Below, piece by piece: positions 44,710 to 52,092 of a stretch of 64,000 nucleotides of DNA (within the stretch, counting starts at the first letter, position 1; each line of letters begins with the position of its first letter). The stretch comes from Paenibacillus glycanilyticus (lineage in GTDB: Bacteria; Bacillota; Bacilli; Paenibacillales; Paenibacillaceae), in NCBI RefSeq assembly GCF_030161375.1, contig NZ_BSSQ01000015.1, forward strand, positions 62,001 to 126,000. The letters run 5' to 3'. Made by a program: the position numbers and the translations under genes. The notes under the pieces were generated by a model. That model searched no databases and was not told the origin of the DNA. It saw nothing but the letters and a program-made list of their open reading frames with translations.

Positions 44710-45021
44710 TTACGCTTGGATTTTCTCGATAGTTACTTTTGTGAACGGTTGACGATGACCTTGCTTGCGGCGGTAGTTCTTTTTGGCTTTGTATTTGTAA
44801 ACGATGATCTTTTGGCCTTTACCTTGTTTCTCGATTTTACCGGAAACAGTAGCGCCGGAAACAACTGGAGTACCAGTTACCAGACCTTCGCCGTTAGATA
44901 CTGCCAATACACGATCAAACGTTACGCTTTCGCCTTCGTTTACGTTCAGTTTTTCGATGTAGATTACATCGCCCTCTTGAACTTTGTATTGCTTGCCGCC
45001 AGTTTCAATAATTGCGAACAT
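44710..45021 (-). CDS. rplU: 50S ribosomal protein L21
   Basis: 103-residue 23S-binding protein starting MFAIIETGGKQYKVQEGD and containing the KIIVYKYKAKKNYRRKQGHR C-terminal block. The ATG at 45021 has AGGAGG 8 nt upstream; the frame's earlier start is not used. First gene of rplU-prp-rpmA, with a dedicated promoter and a leader of about 120 nt. Confidence 0.98.
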   Translation of the reverse strand: MFAIIETGGKQYKVQEGDVIYIEKLNVNEGESVTFDRVLAVSNGEGLVTGTPVVSGATVSGKIEKQGKGQKIIVYKYKAKKNYRRKQGHRQPFTKVTIEKIQA

Positions 45022-45142
45022 GAGTTGCACCTCCTTATTGTCGAAGACTCGCCTAATCTAGGTGGCAGCAGCAAAAAGCTGTTGCTCTTATACCCGATTG
45101 GAGCGGTTCATGCATGTCCACAAACATGTAGGATGAGACATA
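45022..45142 (-). promoter_or_regulatory. Candidate L21 leader RNA
   Basis: 5' untranslated region of rplU between its promoter and start codon, about 120 nt. On the minus strand it folds at least one hairpin (GCAACAGC with GCTGCTGC around TTTT) and ends in AGGAGGTGCAACTC. Bacillota have a described L21 leader in this position, used for autoregulation. The assignment here is by position and general form, not by a covariance match. Confidence 0.45.
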
Positions 45143-45149
45143 CTAGAAC

Positions 45150-45178
45150 ATTCTATCACACGTCGCCTAATCAATCAA
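45150..45178 (-). promoter_or_regulatory. Sigma-A promoter of rplU-prp-rpmA
   Basis: TTGATT (45178-45173), 17-nt spacer, TAGAAT (45155-45150), directly downstream of the rng stop codon. Confidence 0.75.
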
Positions 45179-45185
45179 CTATAAC

Positions 45186-46439
45186 TTAGACATGCAAAGC
45201 CGAAGATTTCTTTCCGGTTCCACCGCATGCAGGGCAGCGTTCGTTGAGCTGACGTGCTGCGTTGTCTCTAGCCTTCCGCCTTGTTAATTCAAGTAAGCCA
45301 AGCCTTGTCCAGCCAAACACCGTGCATTTGGTCCGGTCTCTTTTCGCCCAATCCGACAGCCTGTTCATCACTTTCTCCCGGTTGGATTCATTCTCCATAT
45401 CAATAAAATCAATAATTATAATGCCGCCGACATCGCGTATGCGCAATAACCTTGCAATCTCGTCCGCTGCTTCCATATTCGTGTTGAACACCGTGTCTTC
45501 CAGATCGATTGCGCCCGTATATTTGGCCGTATTCACATCAATTACCGTCAACGCCTCCGTCTCATCCCAGACAAGAGAACCGCCGCTCTCCAGGCGAATT
45601 CTGGATTGAAAAGCTGCGTCAATCTGCTCGGTTACGCCGAAACGGTCAAATAAGGAGGTTTTCTCCCGTCTCGCATCAAACAGCTTCAGCCTGTCCACCA
45701 GATGCGGAGTCATTTCTTCCAGCAAGGCCGCAGCTTCGCCGTAACGGGAAGCATCATCAAGCCATACCTCGTCAATATCGTCAGTTAACGTATCTCTTAC
45801 GGCACGCCTTAATAATCCCGCTTCGCGATGCAGCTCGGATGGAGCTTTGGCTGTGAGCGACCGCTCCTGGATGCCTGTCCAAAGCTTGCGCAGCTGCTCA
45901 ACGTCTGCTCCAAGCGACTCTTGGCATTCGCCTTCCGCTGCGGTACGCATGATGATTCCTTCCTCGCCTTGCCGCAGCCGCTCGCCGATCATCCGAATAC
46001 GCGAACGCTCGCTTTCGGCCATAATCTTCTTCGAAACACCGACGTATCCGGCGATCGGCATATATACCAACCACCGCCCGGGAAGGGTAAAATGCGTGGT
46101 CACGCGCGCTCCTTTACTTCCCATCGGTTCCTTCATTACTTGCACAACCAATTCTTGACCGGGCTTAACCAGTTCCGTAATGGACGGCTTTTGCTCCGGT
46201 TGTTTCTCCAAATGCGGATGCAGGAGATCATCTATGTATAGAAACGCATTTTTCCCCAGGCCAATATCTACAAAAGCGGCCTGCATGCCCGGAAGCACAT
46301 TGACAACCCGTCCTTTGTACACATTGCCTACCATCCCGCTGCTTTCCGACTGTTCCATAAAAAAATCAATTAGCCGCTCGCCGAGCAGCACGGCGGTCTG
46401 CAGCAGCTCGCCGTGTCCGTGCATTAACATCCGCTTCAT
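45186..46439 (-). CDS. rng: RNase E/G family ribonuclease
   Basis: 417-residue endoribonuclease. The N-terminal S1 domain (GNVYKGRVVNVLPGMQAAFVD, read with breaks), 5'-sensor region and DNase I-like catalytic domain are present. The catalytic Asp pair is visible in TVIDVNTAKYTG and IIIIDFIDMEN, and the Zn-link Cys pair in CPACGGTGKK near the C-terminus. It lacks an RNase E scaffold region, so RNase G is the closer match. It would process rRNA or mRNA. Its position between spoIVFB and rplU is typical of Paenibacillus and Clostridia; B. subtilis has no RNase E/G. Confidence 0.92.
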   Translation of the reverse strand: MKRMLMHGHGELLQTAVLLGERLIDFFMEQSESSGMVGNVYKGRVVNVLPGMQAAFVDIGLGKNAFLYIDDLLHPHLEKQPEQKPSITELVKPGQELVVQVMKEPMGSKGARVTTHFTLPGRWLVYMPIAGYVGVSKKIMAESERSRIRMIGERLRQGEEGIIMRTAAEGECQESLGADVEQLRKLWTGIQERSLTAKAPSELHREAGLLRRAVRDTLTDDIDEVWLDDASRYGEAAALLEEMTPHLVDRLKLFDARREKTSLFDRFGVTEQIDAAFQSRIRLESGGSLVWDETEALTVIDVNTAKYTGAIDLEDTVFNTNMEAADEIARLLRIRDVGGIIIIDFIDMENESNREKVMNRLSDWAKRDRTKCTVFGWTRLGLLELTRRKARDNAARQLNERCPACGGTGKKSSALHV

Positions 46440-46523
46440 TCCCGAACATCAACCGCCTTACCTTTTGTCATTACTCTATTCTACCACCAACTTGCCTGAG
46501 CGAAAAAGTGGTCTATTTTACCT

Positions 46524-47405
46524 CTACCGGAAAAGTTCGATGACAGCGCGGTTAGGATCTCTTTCCGATAAATAGCGGTCCACGACCTCTTGTTCAGGAA
46601 CGACCTTAACGATCCGGCCTTCCAGCTCCATTAAATAAAACAGGTGGTATTGCTCACGCCATAATAGACGCACGACGGCAATAATTGGTTGCTTCATATT
46701 TACAATTATTGGTCTTGCCAATGAGCCTTTGGCAATAGATCTGACAGCGACGCGGTCGCGATGCATGAGAAAGCGGACAAATAAATACGGAATGTTCCGG
46801 TAATAGGTCCAATTGGTCATAAACAGAAATAAACCGACAACAAGCAAGTTAAGCTGCAGTCCGTCACCGGGCAGGAACGCCGTATAGACGGCGTATCCAA
46901 TCATTATGACACTCAAAACGATGCTGATTCTGGACGTCCATTTCATCATCGGGTAGTAGGCGAATCCGTAGCTGAAAGCTGATTGCATCAGTTTGCCGCC
47001 GTCCAGCGGGTAAATAGGAAGAAGATTAAACAATCCGATAATCAGATTAGCCTGCCATACATATGCCGCCCATTCCGGATCCCACAAACCCAGCTGGCCG
47101 CAGCCCCATGCGGCAAGGCCCATCCACACGTTCTGAAGCGGACCTGCAATGGCAATCAATGCGTCTTGTCCTGCCGGAATGCTGCCCGCGTCTTCGATCT
47201 CGGCAACTCCGCCAAATGGCAGCAGCTTAACCTCCCGGACGGTAAGATCAAAGCTCCTCGCGACAACAACATGTCCAATCTCATGCACAAGGACAATTAG
47301 AAATAGAGTGAAGAGCTCTGCGAAATAACCCGTAGCGACAGAACCAATCATAATAAGAACAAAGAGCGGATGAACGGACCAGCGGATGCCTTTCCATTTA
47401 ATCAA
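46524..47405 (-). CDS. spoIVFB: SpoIVFB-type M50 intramembrane metalloprotease
   Basis: Site-2-protease family member, 293 residues. The zinc motif HEIGH is at residues 41-45 inside a membrane helix, and the third ligand Asp is in LLPIYPLDGGKL. A C-terminal CBS-like cytoplasmic part follows. In B. subtilis SpoIVFB cleaves pro-sigma-K in the mother cell, restrained by SpoIVFA and BofA. The upstream neighbour is the SpoIVFA-like gene, with 8-nt overlap, which supports a true SpoIVFB rather than a general M50 protease. Confidence 0.92.
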   Translation of the reverse strand: MIKWKGIRWSVHPLFVLIMIGSVATGYFAELFTLFLIVLVHEIGHVVVARSFDLTVREVKLLPFGGVAEIEDAGSIPAGQDALIAIAGPLQNVWMGLAAWGCGQLGLWDPEWAAYVWQANLIIGLFNLLPIYPLDGGKLMQSAFSYGFAYYPMMKWTSRISIVLSVIMIGYAVYTAFLPGDGLQLNLLVVGLFLFMTNWTYYRNIPYLFVRFLMHRDRVAVRSIAKGSLARPIIVNMKQPIIAVVRLLWREQYHLFYLMELEGRIVKVVPEQEVVDRYLSERDPNRAVIELFR

Positions 47406-48390
47406 TCGGAATCACGCCCACGGGATCGACGTACTGGTTATTTTGCCTTATAGCAAAATGCAGCAGACTTGGTTCATCCGATGTCGATTCTTGTAAAGTA
47501 CCTATCGCGTCACCCGCTTCCACCCAGTCATTGGGCTTCACGGATACGGTACCAAGCTTGGCATAAACGGAAGAGCGGCTATTCGCATGCTCAATCACGA
47601 TGGTATAGCCGCCCCCGTTCTCCGCCTCCGATACGACCAGCACCCTGCCCGTCTCGATGGCCGACACTTCCTCTTTGGACGTGCCCGCCAGCTCGATCCC
47701 GTTCAGCAGCTCCGCGAAAGTACGTACGATAGCGCCATCCGGAAGAGGGGATACAACTGGTAGCTCAACCGAACCGTTAGCCGATTCCGCTTCCTTTGTA
47801 TGATCGTTAAAAATCGGTATAAACGAAGGGGCACCGGCAAACGTCTCTTTGTACCAGGTAGCCACCGCCGTAAAGTCCATTTCGTCGGTTAAGGCGTTTT
47901 TTACGATAGTTTGTCCTTTTTGCGCAAGCGGTGACTCATTATGAAAAACGCCCCAGATCGCGGCGAACAGAACAACCGCAATGACGGCTTTCCATTTCAA
48001 CTCGCTTCGCAAAAAGGGTCTGCGGTTGTTGCCTCCGTCATCGTAGTCATGCACTGTGCCATATTCCGGATGCGCAAAATTCCCGGGTCTGGATTTGTTG
48101 CCTTTAGAATCCCAGCCGAGCCAAGGCTGCGGATTGGTTTTCCACAATTTCTCCGGATCAAGCTCATCCCCGCTGCCCGGATCCAGGTTATAAGGCACCG
48201 GAAAATACGATTGCTCCTCATAGGGTTGCGGTTCCTGTTTCTCCTTCATGGGCCGGCTCTTTGCCGGCATTGCCTGCTTCTCCTGCTTGCGCTCCTGCTG
48301 CTGCCACAGCTTGCTTTGCTTCTCCTGTTGCTCCAGCAGCTGTCTGATCTTTTCTTGCCTCCGCTCTCTGATCCCGTCATTTTTACTCAT
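47398..48390 (-). CDS. spoIVFA: SpoIVFA-like M23-domain regulator
   Basis: 330-residue membrane protein: a highly charged Gln/Lys/Glu-rich N-terminal coiled region (RQLLEQQEKQSKLWQQQERK), one membrane helix (AVIAVVLFAAIWGVF, about residue 150) and a C-terminal LytM/M23-like domain. That domain retains GGYTIVIEHANSRSSVYA and LLHFAIRQNNQYVDP but lacks the first zinc His, so it is probably a binding fold rather than an enzyme. SpoIVFA anchors and inhibits SpoIVFB until BofC/SpoIVB signalling. The ATG at 48390 has GGGAGG 7 nt upstream and is preferred over earlier frame starts. Confidence 0.85.
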   Translation of the reverse strand: MSKNDGIRERRQEKIRQLLEQQEKQSKLWQQQERKQEKQAMPAKSRPMKEKQEPQPYEEQSYFPVPYNLDPGSGDELDPEKLWKTNPQPWLGWDSKGNKSRPGNFAHPEYGTVHDYDDGGNNRRPFLRSELKWKAVIAVVLFAAIWGVFHNESPLAQKGQTIVKNALTDEMDFTAVATWYKETFAGAPSFIPIFNDHTKEAESANGSVELPVVSPLPDGAIVRTFAELLNGIELAGTSKEEVSAIETGRVLVVSEAENGGGYTIVIEHANSRSSVYAKLGTVSVKPNDWVEAGDAIGTLQESTSDEPSLLHFAIRQNNQYVDPVGVIPID

Positions 48391-48546
48391 CGAATAGCCT
48401 CCCTCTCGCAAGACAAGCTGGCGCCGCCAAAGCTTCGCCCACATTTCCTTTCTACATAACTATGTGGCCAAGCTCACAAGTATGCGAGGGGCGGCATAAT
48501 CCAAAATGGACCGAGCAGAAATTGGACTGAGCTGTATCATTCCACA

Positions 48547-48653
48547 ATCGAATGTTCTTCCAATCGCTGTTGTTCCCGGATTCCTTGAATCTACGTTAAG
48601 GTTGGAATCCGGAGAACAAAGGCGAGCGCTACGCTTTTCCAGAATCATTCGAG
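48547..48653. repeat. Palindromic hairpin element, copy beside the collagen-like gene
   Basis: 107-nt imperfect palindrome. The outer arms are TCGAATGTTCT and its partner ending TCATTCGA. The inner arms are TTCCCGGATTCC (48572-48583) and GGAATCCGGAGAA (48604-48616). On the minus strand the internal-loop sequences are AGCGTAGCGCTCGCCTTTG and CAACAGCGATTGGAAG, matching the other copies. The loop motif runs in the opposite orientation to the copies at 49.7-50.1 kb. Confidence 0.8.
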
Positions 48654-48680
48654 CTGCTCCTTTTCGGCTTAGCCTAAAGG

Positions 48681-48719
48681 GACCGAAAACAAATAGCCGT
48701 GATTGTATCTTCACGGCTA
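48681..48719 (-). terminator. Terminator-like hairpin downstream of the collagen-like gene
   Basis: Perfect 9-bp stem TAGCCGTGA/TCACGGCTA, 8-nt loop, then TTTGTTTTC on the minus strand, about 75 nt after the stop codon. A second copy-related module (GAGCTGGGCGAGG, 48736-48748) lies between. Confidence 0.65.
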
Positions 48720-48795
48720 AATTGTGTTTTTTTAAGAGCTGGGCGAGGAGCTTCAACTGCCTCTTGAAAGATAATTGCAACGTATTACATTTTGT

Positions 48796-49344
48796 CTATG
48801 CGATCCTTAATATTGAGAAGGAAGACGTTGAGTATGTGATGTTATTTACTAAGATGACAAAGATCTTTACGGTATCGCCTGCATTAAGAGAAGCGATAGT
48901 ACTGCTTGCAGCTGGAAGACTTTCGATTGAACCAGAAGCGGTTGCAGTTAAAGATATTTGCCCTTGATTCATAGTTGTATCATTGTTAATGGAGTATCTT
49001 AATACAATACTTCCTGACTGCATAACAGCGGTATTTATCGAAAAATTGCAGTTAAAGGCTAACATGTAAATCCCCGCGGAATCTACCGTAAATCCATTAA
49101 CTACAGAATTGGGGTTCGTTCCATTGTTAGGACCGATTGAATTGAGAATTACATAGTCTCCACTTGACGGTGCTACTACATTGAAGTTGTACATAGTGCC
49201 ATAAGCTGGTAAGAATCCTGATCCTGGCGGACCTTGAACTCCCTGAACCCCCCGTTCACCTTGCGGGCCTTGAAGTCCTGGAGGGCCAGTTGCTCCAGTA
49301 AGACCAGTTAGTCCTGTTGGGCCGGTTAATCCGGTGTCTCCCAT
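48796..49344 (-). CDS. Collagen-like spore-surface protein (BclA type)
   Basis: 182-residue protein. After a very short N-terminus comes a collagen-type Gly-X-Y region (about residues 3-42: GLTGPTGLTGLTGATGPPG and onward, ending GPPGSG). A C-terminal beta-rich C1q/BclA-like domain follows (residues about 50-182), with AGIYMLAFNCNFSINT and LNAGDTVKIFVILVN. This architecture is typical of trimeric exosporium filaments. No signal peptide is seen, as usual for mother-cell spore proteins. ATG at 49344 has AGGAG 8 nt upstream. A sigma-K-like promoter lies upstream. It interrupts the min/rod-spoIVF gene order and is flanked by palindromic repeats. Confidence 0.85.
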   Translation of the reverse strand: MGDTGLTGPTGLTGLTGATGPPGLQGPQGERGVQGVQGPPGSGFLPAYGTMYNFNVVAPSSGDYVILNSIGPNNGTNPNSVVNGFTVDSAGIYMLAFNCNFSINTAVMQSGSIVLRYSINNDTTMNQGQISLTATASGSIESLPAASSTIASLNAGDTVKIFVILVNNITYSTSSFSILRIA

Positions 49345-49380
49345 TGACATCACTCCTAAATAAAAATAAAATCTACTGTT

Positions 49381-49407
49381 TATCGTATGATATGGTGGAA
49401 GTGTGGT
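49381..49407 (-). promoter_or_regulatory. Candidate sigma-K promoter of the collagen-like gene
   Basis: On the minus strand AC (49407-49406), 16-nt spacer, CATACGATA (49389-49381), matching the mother-cell sigma-K pattern AC-N16-CATANNNTA. Late mother-cell expression is what a BclA-like exosporium protein needs. Confidence 0.55.
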
Positions 49408-49520
49408 GATAGATCTATATCATTATTTATGGTAAATAATGTAATTACTCATAACCCGTCAAATACTCTCTCTTCGTTCTCTATTCTCCGAACGGTGACC
49501 ATTAAACCGTATCCAAAGTC

Positions 49521-49582
49521 ATTCCGTTAGGAATAGTTCCAAGGAATCCCCGAGCAATGGCGATCGGAAGAACATTTGATGC
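49521..49582. repeat. Palindromic element, truncated copy
   Basis: Only the loop and 3' half remain: GGAATCCCCGAGC, CAATGGCGATCGGAAG, AACATTTGATGC. The expected 5' half is absent upstream of 49521. Confidence 0.75.
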
Positions 49583-49699
49583 GCAGCACGCCATAAAAAA
49601 ACGAGCAGGTTTCAATCTGCTCGGTATTGCGGCGGTTTCCTTACGAGCTGGGCGAAAAGTTTCAGCTCTTTTTGAGTTGTGGTTAATGGCAAGGGCGGA

Positions 49700-49854
49700 G
49701 CATCAAATGATTCTGTAGAAGCAAGATTATGCTTACGAAGTAACTTTCTTTCAGAAAGTTTTTAAGCGTTCGCTTTTGCTCTGGGGATTCCATTCCGTTA
49801 GGAATAGTTCCGAAGGAATCCCCGAGCAATGGCGATCGGAAGAACATTTGATGC
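49700..49854. repeat. Palindromic element, full copy with insertion
   Basis: Outer stem GCATCAAATG/CATTTGATGC, inner stem GCTCTGGGGATTCC/GGAATCCCCGAGC. Relative to the last copy, about 40 nt (around 49720-49763, containing its own CTTTCTTTCAGAAAG hairpin) is inserted in the 5' internal-loop strand, making 155 nt. Confidence 0.8.
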
Positions 49855-49970
49855 GCAGCACGCCATAAAAAACCGAGCAGGTTTCAATCTGCTCGGCATT
49901 GGCGGTTTCCATACGAGCTGGGCGAGAAGCTTCAGCTCTTTTTGAGTTGCAGGTTAATGGCAAGGGCGGA

Positions 49971-50085
49971 GCATCAAATGATTCTGGAGAAACGGAGTGT
50001 TCGCTTTTGCTCTGGGGATTCCATTCCGCTAGGAATTGTTCCGCAGGAATCCCCGAGCAATGGCGATCGGAAGAACATTTGATGC
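49971..50085. repeat. Palindromic element, full copy nearest rodA
   Basis: 115 nt: outer stem GCATCAAATG/CATTTGATGC, internal-loop strands AACGGAGTGTTCGCTTTTG and CAATGGCGATCGGAAG, inner stem GCTCTGGGGATTCC/GGAATCCCCGAGC, about 23-nt terminal loop. It ends 33 nt before the rodA terminator. Confidence 0.85.
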
Positions 50086-50117
50086 GCAGCCCTGCCCCAT
50101 TAATCCACGAACACAAC

Positions 50118-50145
50118 GAAAAAAAGCTGGCCTACTCGGCCAGCT
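50118..50145 (-). terminator. Terminator of the minCD-rodA unit
   Basis: Perfect minus-strand stem AGCTGGCC/GGCCAGCT with 5-nt loop, then TTTTTTTC. The first arm contains the last sense codons of rodA and the loop contains its TAG stop. Confidence 0.92.
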
Positions 50146-51280
50146 CGTATTTCTCTTGGTGGGCATTAATACTAAACAAAATGCCAATACACAGCATATT
50201 CAGCATCAACGACGTACCGCCGTAACTAATGAACGGCAGCGTAATCCCGGTGATTGGCATGAGGCCAATCATCATCCCGATATTCTGGAAGATCTGGAAC
50301 ACGTACATCGAAGAGATCCCGATTACGATAAACGCAGCCCGATTGTCATAACATCGGAAGGCGATCAGAATCATCCTATATATCAGTAGGAAGTACAGCA
50401 GCAACAGAATCGCTGAACCCTGGAAGCCAAATTCCTCCCCGATGACAACAAAGATCGAATCGGAATACGGATACGGAATAAACTTCCCGTTAATCATGTC
50501 GCCCTTCAAGTAGCCGTCGCCGCTTAGACCGCCGGAACCGATCGCAATCTTTGCATTTTCCGATTGATGCTTGTCATCGCTTGAAGCTTGGCTTGGATCA
50601 AGAAACGTGTTGATACGCTTATACCAGTGTTCCTTATTGTGATCCTTCAGATAAGTCTCAATCTCCGTGTTAAACATCGTGAACAAGGAGACAAACAGTA
50701 CTATCCCCGCAACAACAGTCGTTAATCCGACCAATACATGCGTGTACTTGACATTGCCGATCCAAAGCATTCCCAGAACGATGACAAGATAAATAATCGC
50801 ATTGCCTAGGTCAGGTTGGATCATAACAAGCATGAACGGTAAAAAAGCAAAGGCGGCAATCGGAAGCAGATCCCCTGAAAAGGTTAACCTGTCGCCTTGA
50901 CGCCTGCCCATAATGTAAGCAATACCGATAATAATGATAATTTTCATAATCTCGGCTGGTTGAAACAAGAAGCCACCAGGCAGCTTGAACCAGCCGGACG
51001 CGCCATTAATGTTTGCGCCGAAGAAAAAAACCGCAATCAGCAGGGCTACACCAATACCGTATAAAATGTACCAGCTTTTCAGCAAAATGCGATAATCAAA
51101 AACCGTTGCCATTATCGCTATGACAAAACCGATGATGTAATAGACGACTGTTTTTAGATCATAGTTGTGATAAACCGGGTTATTATGCGTCGCGCTTCTA
51201 ACCAGAATGGTGCTAATGGCCATTAGGCAGAGCAGAATCGCAACGATTCCCCAGTCTATCTTTTTCAGCTTGTTAAGCAC
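50132..51280 (-). CDS. rodA: Rod-shape SEDS glycosyltransferase RodA
   Basis: 382-residue SEDS-family peptidoglycan polymerase with about ten membrane helices. Conserved features: FKLPGGFLFQPAEIMKI, the catalytic Asp in MIQPDLGNAIIYLV, and the C-terminal PITGITLPFISYGGTSL. RodA works with a class B PBP and MreBCD in sidewall growth. Its location directly after minD, near mreBCD, supports RodA rather than FtsW or SpoVE. The 3' end forms its own terminator. Confidence 0.93.
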   Translation of the reverse strand: MLNKLKKIDWGIVAILLCLMAISTILVRSATHNNPVYHNYDLKTVVYYIIGFVIAIMATVFDYRILLKSWYILYGIGVALLIAVFFFGANINGASGWFKLPGGFLFQPAEIMKIIIIIGIAYIMGRRQGDRLTFSGDLLPIAAFAFLPFMLVMIQPDLGNAIIYLVIVLGMLWIGNVKYTHVLVGLTTVVAGIVLFVSLFTMFNTEIETYLKDHNKEHWYKRINTFLDPSQASSDDKHQSENAKIAIGSGGLSGDGYLKGDMINGKFIPYPYSDSIFVVIGEEFGFQGSAILLLLYFLLIYRMILIAFRCYDNRAAFIVIGISSMYVFQIFQNIGMMIGLMPITGITLPFISYGGTSLMLNMLCIGILFSINAHQEKYELAE

Positions 51281-51287
51281 AAGGCAA

Positions 51288-52079
51288 TCATCCTATTCCA
51301 AGAAACTTACGGAAGCGTTTGAAGGCACCAGCCTTCTCGTCAAGCAGCATAAGAGGGACCATATCGCCAAGAATTCTGCGGGCGATATTGCGGTAAGCAA
51401 TAGCCGCGCGCGAAGAAGGATCCATTACGGTTGGTTCACCGGAATTTGCCGCTTTGATAACCTTCTCATCATCCGGCACAATGCCTAACAAATCAACGGC
51501 AAGCACCTGGCAGATTTCGTCGATATCAAGCATTTCCCCGCTTTTCACCATGTTCTGGCGAATCCGGTTAATAATAATTTTGGATGCAATTTGCTCTTTT
51601 TCAAGAAGCCCGATAACGCGGTCCGCATCGCGTACCGCGGCATTTTCCGGCGTAGTAACGACGATTGCGCGGTCTGCGCCCGCAATGGCATTCCGGAAGC
51701 CATGCTCGATGCCTGCCGGGCAATCAATAACCACATAATCGAAGTCTTTCTTAAGTTCAAGAATCATATCCTTCACTTGCTCCGGCGATACGTCCTGCTT
51801 ATCCTTCGTTTGGGCGGCAGGCAGCATGTAGAGCTCATCAAAGCGCTTGTCCTTAATCAAAGCCTGATTCAGGCGGCAACGTCCTTCTGCCACATCAATA
51901 AGGTCATAAATAATTCGATTCTCAAGTCCCATTACAACATCCAAATTACGCAATCCGATGTCGGTATCGACCATACAAACCTTTTTACCAAGCAAAGCAA
52001 GTGCCGTACCTAAATTAGCCGAGGTTGTCGTTTTACCGACTCCACCTTTGCCCGATGTTACAACAATCGCCTCTCCCAT
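51288..52079 (-). CDS. minD: Septum site-determining ATPase MinD
   Basis: 263-residue ParA/MinD ATPase that places MinC at the membrane to block polar division. It has the deviant Walker A GKGGVGKTTTSANLG (about 10-24), switch II VIDCPAGIEHG, and a C-terminal amphipathic membrane-targeting helix (AFKRFRKFLGIG). It follows minC by 13 nt and precedes rodA by 7 nt. Confidence 0.97.
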   Translation of the reverse strand: MGEAIVVTSGKGGVGKTTTSANLGTALALLGKKVCMVDTDIGLRNLDVVMGLENRIIYDLIDVAEGRCRLNQALIKDKRFDELYMLPAAQTKDKQDVSPEQVKDMILELKKDFDYVVIDCPAGIEHGFRNAIAGADRAIVVTTPENAAVRDADRVIGLLEKEQIASKIIINRIRQNMVKSGEMLDIDEICQVLAVDLLGIVPDDEKVIKAANSGEPTVMDPSSRAAIAYRNIARRILGDMVPLMLLDEKAGAFKRFRKFLGIG

Positions 52080-52092
52080 GCCTGAACACCCC

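Larger units (their letters stand above)
49521..49985. repeat. Imperfect 194-bp direct duplication
   Basis: Positions 49521-49714 recur at 49792-49985 with few changes (period 271). The duplicated stretch holds half of the palindrome, a hairpin CGAGCAG/CTGCTCG preceded by AAAAAA (a minus-strand terminator form), a GAGCTGGGCGA module, and the start of the next palindrome. A third partial repeat begins at 50023. No coding sequence is supported in the 49.35-50.12 kb interval. Confidence 0.9.

Noticed and set aside
48470..48490. CATACTTG as a sigma-E -10 for spoIVFA-spoIVFB
   Set aside because: Only part of the -10 matches and no -35 is found at the right distance. The location at the edge of the repeat patch makes chance likely.
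49751..50116. 121-codon minus-strand ORF with an internal duplicated peptide
   Set aside because: The peptide duplication simply mirrors the DNA repeats. The frame has no family features or good start signal.
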